A program made the position numbers and the translations under genes. From Lachnospiraceae bacterium (GTDB taxonomy: Bacteria; Bacillota; Clostridia; Lachnospirales; Lachnospiraceae), in contig JAILRA010000033.1 in the NCBI GenBank assembly GCA_024698715.1, forward strand, positions 40,980 through 104,979: 64,000 bases of DNA. The letters are read 5' to 3'. Numbering within the stretch: position 1 is the first letter of the stretch; each line of letters opens with the position of its first letter. The notes below the pieces were generated by a model. The model had not been told where the DNA came from. It ran no database searches and saw nothing but the letters and a program-made list of their open reading frames with translations. Below, one piece after another: positions 9,097 through 19,117 of the stretch.

Positions 9097-10383
9097 TTAT
9101 TTCTTGCCCTGTAGCAGAACGTCCACCGTGAATTCCTCGTATTCAAAGGTTACGGCATTATATCTCTTATATGTAATCCTTACCTTGCTTCCCGATGAAT
9201 AGGATGCAAGATACTTCTTGAACTCAGCCATGGAAACTATGGAATCGCCTTCAAACTCGGTAATGATATCGCCTCTTGTAAGTCCTGCCGAATCTGCGGT
9301 TCCACCGGGAACAACTTCGGAAATATATACACCCTTGGGTATTATGGTACCTTCGTTCGTATAAAGCGTGGAATTGATCTCCACTGCCGAAATACCGAAA
9401 TATGACTGCTGATCCTCGGGAAGTTCCACAAGCTGAACCTTATTCATAAGTTCACGGATTATGGGCTCTGCTTCGTTAATGGGAATGGCGTATCCCATTC
9501 CTTCAACTGCACTTCCGAAAAGTTTATCGGAGTTGATACCGATAAGCTCGCCTCTCATATTTAAAAGCGCACCGCCGGAGTTACCGGGGTTAATAGCCGC
9601 ATCCGTCTGAATGAAATTGCCTGTCTCGCCTGATTCGGTAACAATTTCTCTGTTTAATGCACTTACGACACCGGATGTAACCGACTGACCGTAGCCCATG
9701 GCATTTCCTATTGCCACAACACCTTCGCCGACTTTTGTCTCATCGGAATTTCCGAGTGTTGCTATTCCGATGTTCTTAAGGGTATTATCCGACAGTTCGG
9801 AAAGATCGACCGCAAGAACAGCCAGGTCCATAGATACCTTCTTGCCCTTAACCGTTGCGGGTGCATCGGAATCATCACAGAAGTTTATGCTGATGGTTTT
9901 ATTGCTCTCAACTACATGGTAATTGGTTGCGATCAGAAGTTCGGTATCACTTTTTCCTACTATGATCCCGCTGCCTGCACTTTCGCCTTCAGCCTTATAT
10001 CCGCCGTAATCATACTCTCCGACAACATTTATGGATACAATTGCAGGCATGCAGTTTTCCGCAACCTGTGCAACCGAAAGATCCTCGTTGGCGGTTACGA
10101 CTATATCTTCCACTTCGGCGATCTTTTCTTCCTGTTCTGTCTGTAATTCCGCATGATGATTGCCGGTTTCATCCTTTACGGGATCCGCCTGCATGGTTAA
10201 CTGTGTCAGATTAGTACCCGAAGAAATACTTCCTTCCGTACCGGGAATCACAAATTTATAAGACAAAATACTCAATCCCGTAAACGTAACCGATGCACAA
10301 ATTCCGAATACTATTCCGAAAAGTACCATCCAAAGAAATGTGACAAATTTATTTGGTTTTCTTCCTTTTTCGTTCGTGCTCAT
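9097..10383 (-). CDS. HtrA/DegP-like membrane-anchored serine protease with PDZ domain
   Basis: 428 residues. A signal anchor at about 12-40 places the protease outside the membrane. The trypsin-like domain has His156 (ATNYHVVES), Asp186 (SMDLAVL) and Ser269 (NPGNSGGALLN), so the triad is complete. A PDZ domain covers about 325-425. It degrades or handles misfolded secreted proteins at the cell surface. The Ser/Thr/Glu-rich stretch 45-100 is a flexible stalk. A strong GGAGG ribosome site precedes the ATG. It stands 103 bases before clpX on the same strand; joint quality-control expression is possible but not shown. Confidence 0.93.
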   Translation of the reverse strand: MSTNEKGRKPNKFVTFLWMVLFGIVFGICASVTFTGLSILSYKFVIPGTEGSISSGTNLTQLTMQADPVKDETGNHHAELQTEQEEKIAEVEDIVVTANEDLSVAQVAENCMPAIVSINVVGEYDYGGYKAEGESAGSGIIVGKSDTELLIATNYHVVESNKTISINFCDDSDAPATVKGKKVSMDLAVLAVDLSELSDNTLKNIGIATLGNSDETKVGEGVVAIGNAMGYGQSVTSGVVSALNREIVTESGETGNFIQTDAAINPGNSGGALLNMRGELIGINSDKLFGSAVEGMGYAIPINEAEPIIRELMNKVQLVELPEDQQSYFGISAVEINSTLYTNEGTIIPKGVYISEVVPGGTADSAGLTRGDIITEFEGDSIVSMAEFKKYLASYSSGSKVRITYKRYNAVTFEYEEFTVDVLLQGKK

Positions 10384-10488
10384 GTTATCGCCTCCTCGAT
10401 TTCAAAAGAAATAATTTTATAATGCCTGATTATCGTATCAATTTGTTAAAAAAATGTGACAATGATCTGAATATACTATGAAAAATTC

Positions 10489-11664
10489 CTATTCGGTATC
10501 GCTCTTCCACGCCACTTCCGGATTGGGTCTGGGTGCATTGGAACGATCGATCATCTTATCTTTCGGTCGTAATTTTATTTCGTCTCTCAAAGTGGATTTT
10601 CTGCCGTCATCCCTGTAAGTGGTATTCTCGGATGAAGCTTTGTGGATCTGTCTTCCGTCCACTCTTTCGGATTCCGTGATCCCGTATCCCGAATGATAAT
10701 TGATCTTTTTCTGATTCTCATACATTTCTTTTCCCGTCCAGTATTCGGGAAGAGAAGAACATTTCTTCACTAGCCATTTCGGCAGGAATTCATACATATA
10801 TCCCAGTCTGTATCCGAGATATTTGAAACCGCTGTTTATTATCAGTTTGGGTATCAGAATACTCTTTTTTCTTTTTTTCAGATGGGCTATCGTTCTGCTT
10901 ATAAGCTTTTTTCCTTCTCCGACGGAAGAAACGCTTTTGAATATCTCGGGATGATCGGACTGCGACACACCGAGATCGAAATTTCTTTTAAATAACGCTA
11001 TATTGCCGTAATCATGAGAATGGATAACTTCCGCATTCGCCGTATAAGCTATCTTGTATCCTGTCTTGATCGCGTGTGCGGCATACACCATATCTTCGTT
11101 AAAGATAATGTATTCTTCAAATCCGCCGAGTTTATCATATACTTCACGATTGTATGCTGCACAGACATTTGAGCAGAAATACGCTTTAATACCCATTTCC
11201 TTCACATCCGCTTCGCCTTTCAAAACCGACTTTCTCGGATAATTGAAGTTTCTGGTAAATTTTTCTATTTCATTCGAACTTCTTTTGGCTACCTGTCTCG
11301 CATATGACACTACGGCTTTTTCCGTTATCAGCGGATTGATAAGCCTCTCGATCATTTCCTCGTTTTTCGGAACCGCATCATCGGTCATCATAACGAAGAT
11401 ATCCGCTTCCGATCTGAAAACTCCGTCCCTTCTGGTACGACCGTGGTTGAACTCCTTTTTCGAGATATGCGTTACATGGATATTGTCATACGCTTTATCA
11501 AGAGGATGATTATACATGAGAGACGTGTAATACTGTTCTTCTGTATTCATCACTATTATTCTGTTTATCGGGTATGTCTGTTTTTCCAGCATTTCGACGA
11601 GTTTTATAAACGATTCGCCGGGTTTGTATGCAGGAATTATGACATCTACTGTCGGATTGTTCAT
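10489..11664 (-). CDS. Family 2 glycosyltransferase, rhamnosyltransferase-like
   Basis: 391 residues. A GT-A fold occupies about 5-250, with VDVIIPAYKP at the N-terminus and MMTDDAVP as the metal/nucleotide-binding acidic motif. The FNHGRTRRDG block is typical of rhamnosyltransferase-type GT2 enzymes. The C-terminal ~100 residues are Arg/Lys/Asp-rich and look disordered. Likely cytoplasmic, adding a sugar to a lipid-linked surface polymer. It is separated from the polysaccharide operon upstream by a strong terminator at 11735, so it has its own promoter or depends on readthrough. The sugar specificity is inference. Confidence 0.85.
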   Translation of the reverse strand: MNNPTVDVIIPAYKPGESFIKLVEMLEKQTYPINRIIVMNTEEQYYTSLMYNHPLDKAYDNIHVTHISKKEFNHGRTRRDGVFRSEADIFVMMTDDAVPKNEEMIERLINPLITEKAVVSYARQVAKRSSNEIEKFTRNFNYPRKSVLKGEADVKEMGIKAYFCSNVCAAYNREVYDKLGGFEEYIIFNEDMVYAAHAIKTGYKIAYTANAEVIHSHDYGNIALFKRNFDLGVSQSDHPEIFKSVSSVGEGKKLISRTIAHLKKRKKSILIPKLIINSGFKYLGYRLGYMYEFLPKWLVKKCSSLPEYWTGKEMYENQKKINYHSGYGITESERVDGRQIHKASSENTTYRDDGRKSTLRDEIKLRPKDKMIDRSNAPRPNPEVAWKSDTE

Positions 11665-11734
11665 GCTGCCCTGTTAAACTCTCTGTACAATATACGTTTA
11701 CTTAAGTTTATTTTTATGTAATATATTTCAAAAA

Positions 11735-11760
11735 GGTCTCCATATGCAAATATGGAGACC
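11735..11760 (-). terminator. Rho-independent terminator of the polysaccharide operon
   Basis: GGTCTCCATAT and ATATGGAGACC form a perfect 11-bp stem with a four-base loop. On the minus strand it is followed by TTTTTG. It lies 8 bases beyond the LCP gene stop. Confidence 0.9.
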
Positions 11761-11768
11761 GCTTCATT

Positions 11769-12911
11769 TTACTTTCCGTATCTGGCCGCTTCAGCTTTTA
11801 TATCTGAACTGGTCTTTATAACTGTTTCGGAAGGAGTATATGTAATACTTGGATCGGGATATAAAAATCTGTGAAGCTCCTCTACATTGCTCTGTAAATC
11901 AACGGGAATTACACAATCACCTTTTGCTCCCAAAAGTCCGGTTGTAATCTTATCATCAAACGGGAAACCTCTTGATGCCACTATTTCATATTTTCCCACA
12001 TCCGAAGCCATAGGGATAATATCATTGTTAAGATCCATATTTGTGGCAACCAGAGGGAATACATCGTTACAGATCTTTGAGATCTTTATGGGATCGAGCT
12101 TTTTGGATTTGCTTACGATCTGTGTTACAACATCTCTCTGTCTTTCTGTACGTTTGAAATCGTTTCCGGCTGTATAACGGATACGACAATATGCCAGAGC
12201 CTGATATCCGGACAAAGTCTGAAGTCCTGTATTGGTAATGGGAACATAATTGTCTGTAATAACGGTATTGGTTTCCGTAGAGTACATGGAAGCCTGATAA
12301 TCGTTCAGGTACTTGATCTCATTCTGCTGGATATCGATATCCACGCCGCCGACAGCATCAACCGTTTTCATAACGCCGTCAAAACCAACAGTAATAAACT
12401 GCGTAATGTAAAGATCGAGGTTCTGGTTAAGCATATTAAGGGCTCTTTCGGGTCCTCCGTATGCATATGCCGCATTACACTTCGAATATGAAGGTTTGTC
12501 CTGAGTACCAATATTAAGAAGCGTATCTCTGTAAATACTGCAAAGACGCGTTTCTCCTGTCTCATTGTCTATGGCACAGATGATGATGGTATCTGTTCTT
12601 GTTCCCTTTTCAAGAGTGCCGTTTCTTGCGTCAACTCCGAAGAAAGCAAGTGTGGTATAACCTTTTCTGATCTCTTTTACTGTCGGATCGTCTTCTTCGA
12701 CATTAATGATAATGTCTTCGGGTTTGATATCGTATTTCTGAACGCCTGTTTCCTCGCCGGTTCCTCTGAACACGAAAATCATTACAACAATCACGGCGAT
12801 GAGCACTACCGCTTCAACACCGATGATTATGTTTCTTATTACTTTGTTTCCGCTGTTTTTCTTCTTCTTTCTTCTCTTTACGCCTGCGGATGAGGGTCTT
12901 TTGTTCGCCAT
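11769..12911 (-). CDS. LytR-CpsA-Psr (LCP) family glycopolymer transferase
   Basis: 380 residues. A very basic cytoplasmic N-terminus (RRKKKKNSGNK) is followed by one membrane helix at about 27-49 and an extracellular LCP domain at about 80-260, with the signatures FFGVDARNG, TDTIIICAID and SIYRDTLLN. LCP enzymes transfer polyprenyl-linked glycopolymers such as teichoic acid or capsule onto peptidoglycan. It is the last gene of the operon, after the initiating sugar transferase. Together they would start the polymer and attach it to the wall. Confidence 0.93.
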   Translation of the reverse strand: MANKRPSSAGVKRRKKKKNSGNKVIRNIIIGVEAVVLIAVIVVMIFVFRGTGEETGVQKYDIKPEDIIINVEEDDPTVKEIRKGYTTLAFFGVDARNGTLEKGTRTDTIIICAIDNETGETRLCSIYRDTLLNIGTQDKPSYSKCNAAYAYGGPERALNMLNQNLDLYITQFITVGFDGVMKTVDAVGGVDIDIQQNEIKYLNDYQASMYSTETNTVITDNYVPITNTGLQTLSGYQALAYCRIRYTAGNDFKRTERQRDVVTQIVSKSKKLDPIKISKICNDVFPLVATNMDLNNDIIPMASDVGKYEIVASRGFPFDDKITTGLLGAKGDCVIPVDLQSNVEELHRFLYPDPSITYTPSETVIKTSSDIKAEAARYGK

Positions 12912-12950
12912 ATTATAAACTTTCTACTTACAAAAATTAAAAGTAGCCTC

Positions 12951-14351
12951 CTAGTACGCATTTTTATTAATAAATCCTTTTACAAACGTAAGCAGGATAA
13001 TTTGTATATCAAGCCAAATGGTCCAGTTTTCTATATAATATATATCATATTCGACTCTTTTTCTTATGGAAGTATCACCGCGGTATCCGTTCACCTGAGC
13101 CCATCCGGTAAGTCCCGGACGAACCTGATGCTTAACCATATATCTGGGGATCTCCTCTTTAAACTGCTCTACAAACTGCGGTCTTTCCGGTCTCGGACCG
13201 ATAAGAGACATATCACCTTTAAGAATATTGAAAAACTGAGGAGTTTCATCCAGACTGGTCCTTCTCAAAAACTTACCGAATCCGGTAACTCTCGGATCGT
13301 CTTTGGTAGTCCACTCTTTTTCCTCTTCCTCGGGTTTCTGCTCAACCATGGTTCGGAATTTATACATCTTAAAGGTTTTGTTGTGAAGTCCCACTCTCTC
13401 CTGAACAAACAATACCGGTCCGTCTTTATGACACTTGATCACGATCACTGAAAGTATCATAATGGGCGAAAACAGTATGATCGCCACAAGTGAGCCAATG
13501 ATATCTACTGCTCTTTTAATATACCAGTTGAATGTGCTTGTAAGCGGTACTCTTCTGATATTGATCACGGGAAGTCCCGACAGATCTTCTGTATAAGGTT
13601 TTGAAGGAATGACCGAATTGTAATCGGGAATAAACTTTGTATGCACACCCGATTTCTCGCATCTGGCCACTATTTCCTCAAGTCTTTTGTAATTCTTAAG
13701 AGGAAGTGCAACGGCAATCTCATCAAGCTTGTTCTGAGGAAGTATCACTTCGAGATTGTCTATCCTTCCGAGTACCTGAATTCCTTTATAATATGTTCCC
13801 GCCGGAACTTCGTCATCCAGTATACCCCTGATCTCATATCCCCACTGGGGATTGACGAGGATTCTGTCTATGTATTGTTCGCAGGCCCTCGAATATCCTA
13901 CTATAACAACCTGTTTCGAATTATATCCTTTCTTTCTGATATAATTCAAAATCTTTCTTACTATCAGTCTGTAAAGACTCATCAGAAATACATTTCCGAG
14001 TGCGAAGAAAATGATCAGAGATCTCGAAAAATACTTCTGATTGATCAAATACAAAACTACAAGGAAAATCATGGCACCCACAACGTTTGCCTTTACGATG
14101 TCGACAAACTCGTTCAGCCATGAAGCCATTCTCTTGGGTTTGTACAGATTAAGCGTGGCGAAAACCGCCAGGTAGCCCGGTATAATAAAATACAACGCAA
14201 AAAAGTAAGTTTTCATCGGCAAAACACCCTGGTTTACCGGTGTGAAAACCACCATTCTGCCATACCATGCACATATATATGCAAAAGCGGTTACAATGCA
14301 ATCAAGCACTACATGAAATCTGTTAAAAAATGTTTGATTGTCTTTAATCAT
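12951..14351 (-). CDS. Polyprenyl-phosphate sugar-1-phosphate transferase (WcaJ-like)
   Basis: 466 residues. Four N-terminal membrane helices, a Rossmann-like CoA-binding-type domain (VVIVGYSRACEQY), another membrane segment near 280, then the catalytic bacterial sugar transferase domain with FKMYKFRTM, RRTSLDETPQFFNIL, SLIGPRPERPQF and RPGLTGWAQVNGYRG. The enzyme loads hexose-1-phosphate onto undecaprenyl phosphate on the inner membrane face, the first step of surface polysaccharide assembly. Length matches the exopolysaccharide glycosylphosphotransferase family. It lies between a GT2 gene (73 bases upstream) and the LCP gene (39 bases downstream). Confidence 0.93.
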   Translation of the reverse strand: MIKDNQTFFNRFHVVLDCIVTAFAYICAWYGRMVVFTPVNQGVLPMKTYFFALYFIIPGYLAVFATLNLYKPKRMASWLNEFVDIVKANVVGAMIFLVVLYLINQKYFSRSLIIFFALGNVFLMSLYRLIVRKILNYIRKKGYNSKQVVIVGYSRACEQYIDRILVNPQWGYEIRGILDDEVPAGTYYKGIQVLGRIDNLEVILPQNKLDEIAVALPLKNYKRLEEIVARCEKSGVHTKFIPDYNSVIPSKPYTEDLSGLPVINIRRVPLTSTFNWYIKRAVDIIGSLVAIILFSPIMILSVIVIKCHKDGPVLFVQERVGLHNKTFKMYKFRTMVEQKPEEEEKEWTTKDDPRVTGFGKFLRRTSLDETPQFFNILKGDMSLIGPRPERPQFVEQFKEEIPRYMVKHQVRPGLTGWAQVNGYRGDTSIRKRVEYDIYYIENWTIWLDIQIILLTFVKGFINKNAY

Positions 14352-14424
14352 AATTCAACTTTGCGCCATATTACAGACGCCCTCAAATTGTAATAATACA
14401 ATAAATTGCCTTTTTTTTCAAGCA

Positions 14425-15387
14425 TTAATAAATGACATTTTTTATCAGTTCCCATTCGACGGCAAGTGCTCTTTTTCTTTTGGCAGAATCAAAATCTACC
14501 TTTTTACTGCGTTCTTCAGCTGTTTTTTTTACGCGCCTGCCCTCTCTGATCCCCTGTCGGTATGCTTTGCCAAGTCCCTTATTGATGAAGTATATCTGCT
14601 TTATGATAATTCCCGTTTCCATTGCCGGAAAATTGATTATCTTTTGAAGCACTGTCTGGTTTTTGTATCTGACGAGTATGGAATTTCTCGCCGCATATCT
14701 TACCTTGAATTCGTTATGTCTTGAACCGGACGTTGCACTTCCTTCATGAAATACACGTGCGGAGGGTTCATATTTATTGACATATCCGTAAAGTTTTGCC
14801 CTGTATCCGATATCCACATCCTCAAGATAGGAAAAATGATTCTCGTCGAACAGTCCCAGTTCAAGAAGAATGCTTCTTTTATATATTGCCGCCCCGGCAC
14901 ATGCGGAAAAGATCTCAGAAGGTTTGTTGTTGCTGTCAGCAAGCTTGTTCTTTCCTCTGGTCCTCGCCCAGCCGAGAATATTGTAAAAATCTCCGGCATT
15001 GTCTATCAGCGCATGGTTAACCGCCGAAAGCATTTTGCACTGCACGGAGAAAGTATTTGAATATTGACCGTCTTGCTCAATGGCATTAAGGATTGCCTTA
15101 AGACACCCTTCATCCACATAAGCATCATTATTTAAAAGAAATACATACTCCGAATCGGAAGCTTTTATCCCATCGTTGACCGCTGCCGCAAATCCCAGGT
15201 TCACATCATGTTTGATGAGTCTCGCTCTCGGAAATCCGGCAACGACCGATTCAACGCCTTCCTCAGTCGAAGCATCATCTACAACAATAATATCGTAATC
15301 CCGAAAATCCTGTTTTTCGAGTTCTTCGAGACATTTGACAAGATATCGTATCCCGTTGTAATTGGGTATAATAACGCTTAATTTCAT
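14425..15387 (-). CDS. Family 2 glycosyltransferase
   Basis: 320 residues. GT-A domain with MKLSVIIPNYNG at the start, VVDDASTE, and FLLNNDAYVD as the metal-binding acidic motif, then LEDVDIGYRAKLYG in the acceptor region; a basic C-terminal tail from about 275. It resembles the rhamnosyl/galactosyl GT2 proteins of surface polysaccharide clusters. The ATG at 15387 with AAGGGAA upstream is preferred over a TTG one codon earlier. It follows the previous GT gene by 11 bases, so translation is probably coupled. The sugar donor is not predictable from sequence. Confidence 0.9.
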   Translation of the reverse strand: MKLSVIIPNYNGIRYLVKCLEELEKQDFRDYDIIVVDDASTEEGVESVVAGFPRARLIKHDVNLGFAAAVNDGIKASDSEYVFLLNNDAYVDEGCLKAILNAIEQDGQYSNTFSVQCKMLSAVNHALIDNAGDFYNILGWARTRGKNKLADSNNKPSEIFSACAGAAIYKRSILLELGLFDENHFSYLEDVDIGYRAKLYGYVNKYEPSARVFHEGSATSGSRHNEFKVRYAARNSILVRYKNQTVLQKIINFPAMETGIIIKQIYFINKGLGKAYRQGIREGRRVKKTAEERSKKVDFDSAKRKRALAVEWELIKNVIY

Positions 15388-15398
15388 CAAATGTTCCC

Positions 15399-16802
15399 TT
15401 ATTCCTTCTTATGATCGGGATCGTAAATAATCCTGTAACCAAGCTCTCTCACCCTTTTGCAGAATGCAAGGCTGATGCCGACATAATCCGGTGCATTCTT
15501 GGCAAGTTTCGATTCGACCATATCGTCATAAAGATTTTCCAAAACGGGATTGATCCTCATGTTTCTTATATCTGCGGCTTCAACCTGCTGCACAAGAGAA
15601 CCTCTGTGCATATATCCGCCCATGCCTTTTGCCAGTCCGCGGTAAACCACCGAACCGTCTTCACGCATCGCTCCGCCGGAAATTTTACCGAATTTGTAGA
15701 TCGGACCGCAGAGCATTCCGATATCAGGTCTGGTCGAAAAGAGAAGATTTTTATATTCGATATGATAAAATCCAAGATGCGCCGTATGACTGACCGTTAC
15801 GGCCCAACCCATTTCCTTACAGTAATCATCGACCGCTCTTCTTCCGGCCTCGTAAGCATATTCCTTTGCATCGGTATTGCCGGCCGTTGATAAAGCATGG
15901 CATCTCCAGTGATAAAGGATCTTCGGAACGTGAAGCGTCTGTCCTTCGGGGTCTTCCATGGCTCTCAACGCTCTTAAATAAAGATCGTAATCCTGTGCAC
16001 CGTCATATTCGGATCTGAACCTTAATTCCTGTATGAGTTTCCTTTCCAGAAAAGTCAGATGACAGATATAATTATTCGTCAGGATCATATCCATATTCAG
16101 ATTGGCTTTTCTGTTGGGTTCGTAAAATGTCTTGCCCTTTGCATCAGTTTTGTCTTCATCCGAATAGATAAGTTTTGCCTTGTATTCATTGCTTACCAAA
16201 GCCTTAGACATATAATAAAGCGCATCCGGTGTAAGAAGATCGTCATGATCGAGGATTCCGACATAATCACCTGTTGCAAGGTCTATTCCCTGATTACAGT
16301 TGGCGGAAATACCGCCGTTTGTCGTCAGGTGGACGTATTTGATGACACAGCCCTCGTAATTGTATGTTACATCCATATCTACCGAGAGCCTGTAATTTTT
16401 TCTGATCTCTTCAAGTGAAAGGCTTTTTCCTGCGGGTATGTTCCCGTCAATGACACCGGCTATTCTTTCGATCTCATCAACGATCCTCATGGTTCTCGAA
16501 CCGTCAACAATTATCATTTCCCAGTTGTTGTAGGTCTGTCCGAGAACGCTGGCCAGCATTTCATCAAAATATAATGAATCCGTCTCATATGTAGGAACTA
16601 CAAGCGTAAATTTTATACTCGAAGAAAATCTCTTGCTCCAGGCTCTCTGAGCCTTCAGTTCTTCAGTTGTCGCAAGCTGATATTTAAAATTCTTGGGAGC
16701 TTTGCTCAAAGCGGTATCCGCAACGGCCATCGCCGTTTTTTCAATCCCGTTTCTTTTTAAATATCTGTTCGCTTTGCCGTATAAATCCCCTGCACTGGCC
16801 AT
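15399..16802 (-). CDS. Family 2 glycosyltransferase
   Basis: 467 residues. A helical N-terminal extension of about 65 residues precedes a GT-A domain with FTLVVPTYETD, MIIVDGSRT, the long form GGISANCNQGIDLATGD, and GILDHDDLLTPDALYY carrying the DxD-type motif. The C-terminal 150 residues form a second domain with no recognised motif. The extension and the NGGISAN block resemble the GT2 enzymes of rhamnan-type O-antigen and wall-polymer clusters. It lies 40 bases downstream of the phosphohexomutase gene, which would supply hexose-1-phosphate precursors. Confidence 0.9.
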   Translation of the reverse strand: MASAGDLYGKANRYLKRNGIEKTAMAVADTALSKAPKNFKYQLATTEELKAQRAWSKRFSSSIKFTLVVPTYETDSLYFDEMLASVLGQTYNNWEMIIVDGSRTMRIVDEIERIAGVIDGNIPAGKSLSLEEIRKNYRLSVDMDVTYNYEGCVIKYVHLTTNGGISANCNQGIDLATGDYVGILDHDDLLTPDALYYMSKALVSNEYKAKLIYSDEDKTDAKGKTFYEPNRKANLNMDMILTNNYICHLTFLERKLIQELRFRSEYDGAQDYDLYLRALRAMEDPEGQTLHVPKILYHWRCHALSTAGNTDAKEYAYEAGRRAVDDYCKEMGWAVTVSHTAHLGFYHIEYKNLLFSTRPDIGMLCGPIYKFGKISGGAMREDGSVVYRGLAKGMGGYMHRGSLVQQVEAADIRNMRINPVLENLYDDMVESKLAKNAPDYVGISLAFCKRVRELGYRIIYDPDHKKE

Positions 16803-16842
16803 AGCTGCCTCCGTCGCCTTTTACACCGTTAAATCTCAGTAT

Positions 16843-18567
16843 CTATTCCAATTTGCTCTTTAAAGCATCGGTAAGTTCTTTTACCTTTTCCTCTGCATCT
16901 GCGAGGCTCTGACCTTTCACACCCATATAGAACTTGATCTTGGGCTCTGTTCCCGAAGGTCTTGCGCAGCACCATGCATCATCCGAGAGTTCGAAATAAA
17001 GTACATTCGAATAAGGTAATCCGGTAGGTGCCTTTTCACCAGTAGCTATATCTGTTCTCTCGTCCTTTGTATAATCTCTCATTGCGAGAACTTTCCATGA
17101 AGCAAACTCTTTGGGAGGATTGGCTCTCAGGCCTTCCATAATGGCAGCTATCTTTTCACTGCCTTCTTTTCCCTTCATGGTTATCGTATAAAGTGCTTCT
17201 TTGTAGTAGCCGTATTTTTCATACATATCGAGCATCATATCCCATACGGTAATGCCCTGTTTCTTGCAATAAGCCGCAACTTCGCAAAGACACATAACAG
17301 CCACAATGGCATCCTTGTCTCTGGCGTGTGTTCCGGCAAGGCATCCGTAACTTTCTTCGAGACCGAATACGTAATTGTATGTACCCTGTTCGATAAACCA
17401 CTTTATCTGCTCACCAATGTACTTGAATCCTGTCAGAACTTCTATCTGTTTAACATTGTATGCCTTCGTGATAACATCCGCCATGTTGGTTGTAACGATG
17501 GTTTTAACCAGAGCGGGATTCTCAGGCATAAGACCGAGTTTTGTACGCTCTCTTAATATATACTCTGCAATGAGCATACCTGACATATTTCCCGTGAAAG
17601 GAACATATTCTCCAGATTTTGTATCAAGAGCGTATATTCCGAGTCTGTCAGCATCGGGATCGGTAGCAAGTACGATATCGGCATTAACTTCCTTTGCAAG
17701 TTTAAGAGCAAGAGTAAATGCCTTGGGATCTTCGGGGTTGGGATATTCGAGCGTCGTAAAGTTGGGATCTGGCATTTCCTGCTCGGGAACAACGATAACG
17801 TTTTCGAATCCGACTTCCTTAAGAATTCTTCTTGCGGGAACATTACCCGTTCCGTTGAAAGGAGTATAAACGATCTTTAATTCCTTACCCATCTCTTTGA
17901 TGATGTCGGGATGGATGATCTGCTTTTTCAATTCAGCCATAAAGGCATCGTCTATTTCTTTTCCTGTCTGAATGTACAATCCTTTGCTTATCGCTTCGGC
18001 CTTGTCCATCGTCTTAACTGTATGGAAATCCGTTACGTTCTTAACGTAGGAAATGATCTCTTTGTCTCTGGGGCTTGTAACCTGAGCACCGTCTTCCCAG
18101 TAAACCTTGTATCCGTTGTATTCGGGAGGATTATGGCTTGCAGTGATAACGATGCCTGCCGTGCATCCTAAATATCTTACCGAGAAAGAAAGCTCGGGTG
18201 TGGGGCGAAGTGCATCAAACACATATGCCTTGATCCCGTTTGCTGCCATGCAAAGAGCCGCTTCATCCGCAAATTCGGGTGACATACGTCTTGAATCGTA
18301 TGCGATCGAAATCCCCTTGTCCTGTGTTCCCTGAGCGAGAATATAATTGGCAAGTCCCTGTGTTGCCTTTCTTACGGTATATAAGTTCATTCTGTTTGTT
18401 CCGGCACCTATAACCCCTCTTAATCCGCCGGTACCGAATTCCAAATCTCTGTAAAATCTATCTTCCACTTCAGTGTCATCATTTCTGATGGCAAGGAGTT
18501 CCTTTTTGGTGTCTTCATCAAAATAATCATCTTCCAGCCAGAAGTTAAACTGCTCTCTGTAATCCAT
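16843..18567 (-). CDS. Phosphohexomutase (phosphoglucomutase/phosphomannomutase)
   Basis: 574 residues, typical of the long Firmicutes PGM/PMM form. The active serine lies in GIVITASHNPP (Ser144), magnesium binding in ATDPDADRLG, substrate selection in FGLEESYGCLAG and the phosphate loop in RPSGTEPKIKFY. It interconverts glucose-6-P and glucose-1-P (or the mannose forms), feeding nucleotide-sugar synthesis and possibly glycogen via GlgC/GlgD further right. The start at 18567 (MDYREQFNFW) has GGAGC upstream; 14 codons of open frame further upstream lack a ribosome site. First gene of the polysaccharide operon. Confidence 0.92.
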   Translation of the reverse strand: MDYREQFNFWLEDDYFDEDTKKELLAIRNDDTEVEDRFYRDLEFGTGGLRGVIGAGTNRMNLYTVRKATQGLANYILAQGTQDKGISIAYDSRRMSPEFADEAALCMAANGIKAYVFDALRPTPELSFSVRYLGCTAGIVITASHNPPEYNGYKVYWEDGAQVTSPRDKEIISYVKNVTDFHTVKTMDKAEAISKGLYIQTGKEIDDAFMAELKKQIIHPDIIKEMGKELKIVYTPFNGTGNVPARRILKEVGFENVIVVPEQEMPDPNFTTLEYPNPEDPKAFTLALKLAKEVNADIVLATDPDADRLGIYALDTKSGEYVPFTGNMSGMLIAEYILRERTKLGLMPENPALVKTIVTTNMADVITKAYNVKQIEVLTGFKYIGEQIKWFIEQGTYNYVFGLEESYGCLAGTHARDKDAIVAVMCLCEVAAYCKKQGITVWDMMLDMYEKYGYYKEALYTITMKGKEGSEKIAAIMEGLRANPPKEFASWKVLAMRDYTKDERTDIATGEKAPTGLPYSNVLYFELSDDAWCCARPSGTEPKIKFYMGVKGQSLADAEEKVKELTDALKSKLE

Positions 18568-18618
18568 AGTTTTTTGCTCCTTTACATTTAATGACTTATG
18601 TGTATGCACACACTATTT

Positions 18619-18647
18619 ATTTTAACTCTTTTTCGGGTTAAAAACAA
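18619..18647 (-). promoter_or_regulatory. Promoter of the phosphohexomutase / polysaccharide operon
   Basis: On the minus strand, TTGTTT, a 17-base spacer, then TAAAAT, 52 bases upstream of the phosphohexomutase start. It sits directly after the terminator at 18651, as expected of an operon boundary. Confidence 0.5.
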
Positions 18648-18650
18648 TAA

Positions 18651-18676
18651 AAAAGGCAGTCCGAAGACTACCTTTT
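18651..18676 (-). terminator. Terminator of the rubredoxin-DUF4190-DUF2752 operon
   Basis: AAAAGGCAGTC and GACTACCTTTT pair around CGAA with one mismatch. The minus strand continues TTTTTTATTG. It overlaps the DUF2752 stop codon. Confidence 0.75.
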
Positions 18677-19109
18677 ATAAACAAGTTATTCCCCAGCCGA
18701 GATATAGGATGTTTCTTATTATCCATTGTCCCAAAAGGACTGCAATTCCCACATAAATAGAGTATGTTATCGGGAATCCGGTAAAGCCCAGTTTTTTCGT
18801 GGTTTTGACCAATATGGTGTTGATCATGAAAAATGTATAATCAACAAAAGTATACGGCACAAACGGATGGCAAAGGAAACTCTTGATGAAATGACCGTGA
18901 ATCAGATGATATACACTCCTCGTTCCTCCGCATCCCGGGCAATACAGATGAGTTATCATAAGAAAACCGCATTTCATTCCGCCCTTTGTGAGAAAATCAC
19001 CGAAAAAGATAAATACCGGAATTATAACGGCAACTATACATACACCGAAAACTATTCCCAGTTTAAACCACGTATCGGTCAGATCATCCTTAAACTCTCT
19101 TTTTTCCAT
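18675..19109 (-). CDS. DUF2752 family membrane protein
   Basis: 144 residues. A first membrane helix at about 17-40, then the family hallmark CPGCGGTRSVYHL followed by HGHFIKSFLCHPF, then two more helices near 82-103 and 115-140. Function unknown; the paired cysteines CxxC could bind metal or form a disulfide at the membrane surface. It begins 8 bases after the DUF4190-type gene ends, so the two are translationally coupled, and the operon terminator follows immediately. Confidence 0.88.
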   Translation of the reverse strand: MEKREFKDDLTDTWFKLGIVFGVCIVAVIIPVFIFFGDFLTKGGMKCGFLMITHLYCPGCGGTRSVYHLIHGHFIKSFLCHPFVPYTFVDYTFFMINTILVKTTKKLGFTGFPITYSIYVGIAVLLGQWIIRNILYLGWGITCL

Positions 19110-19117
19110 ATCTCTTA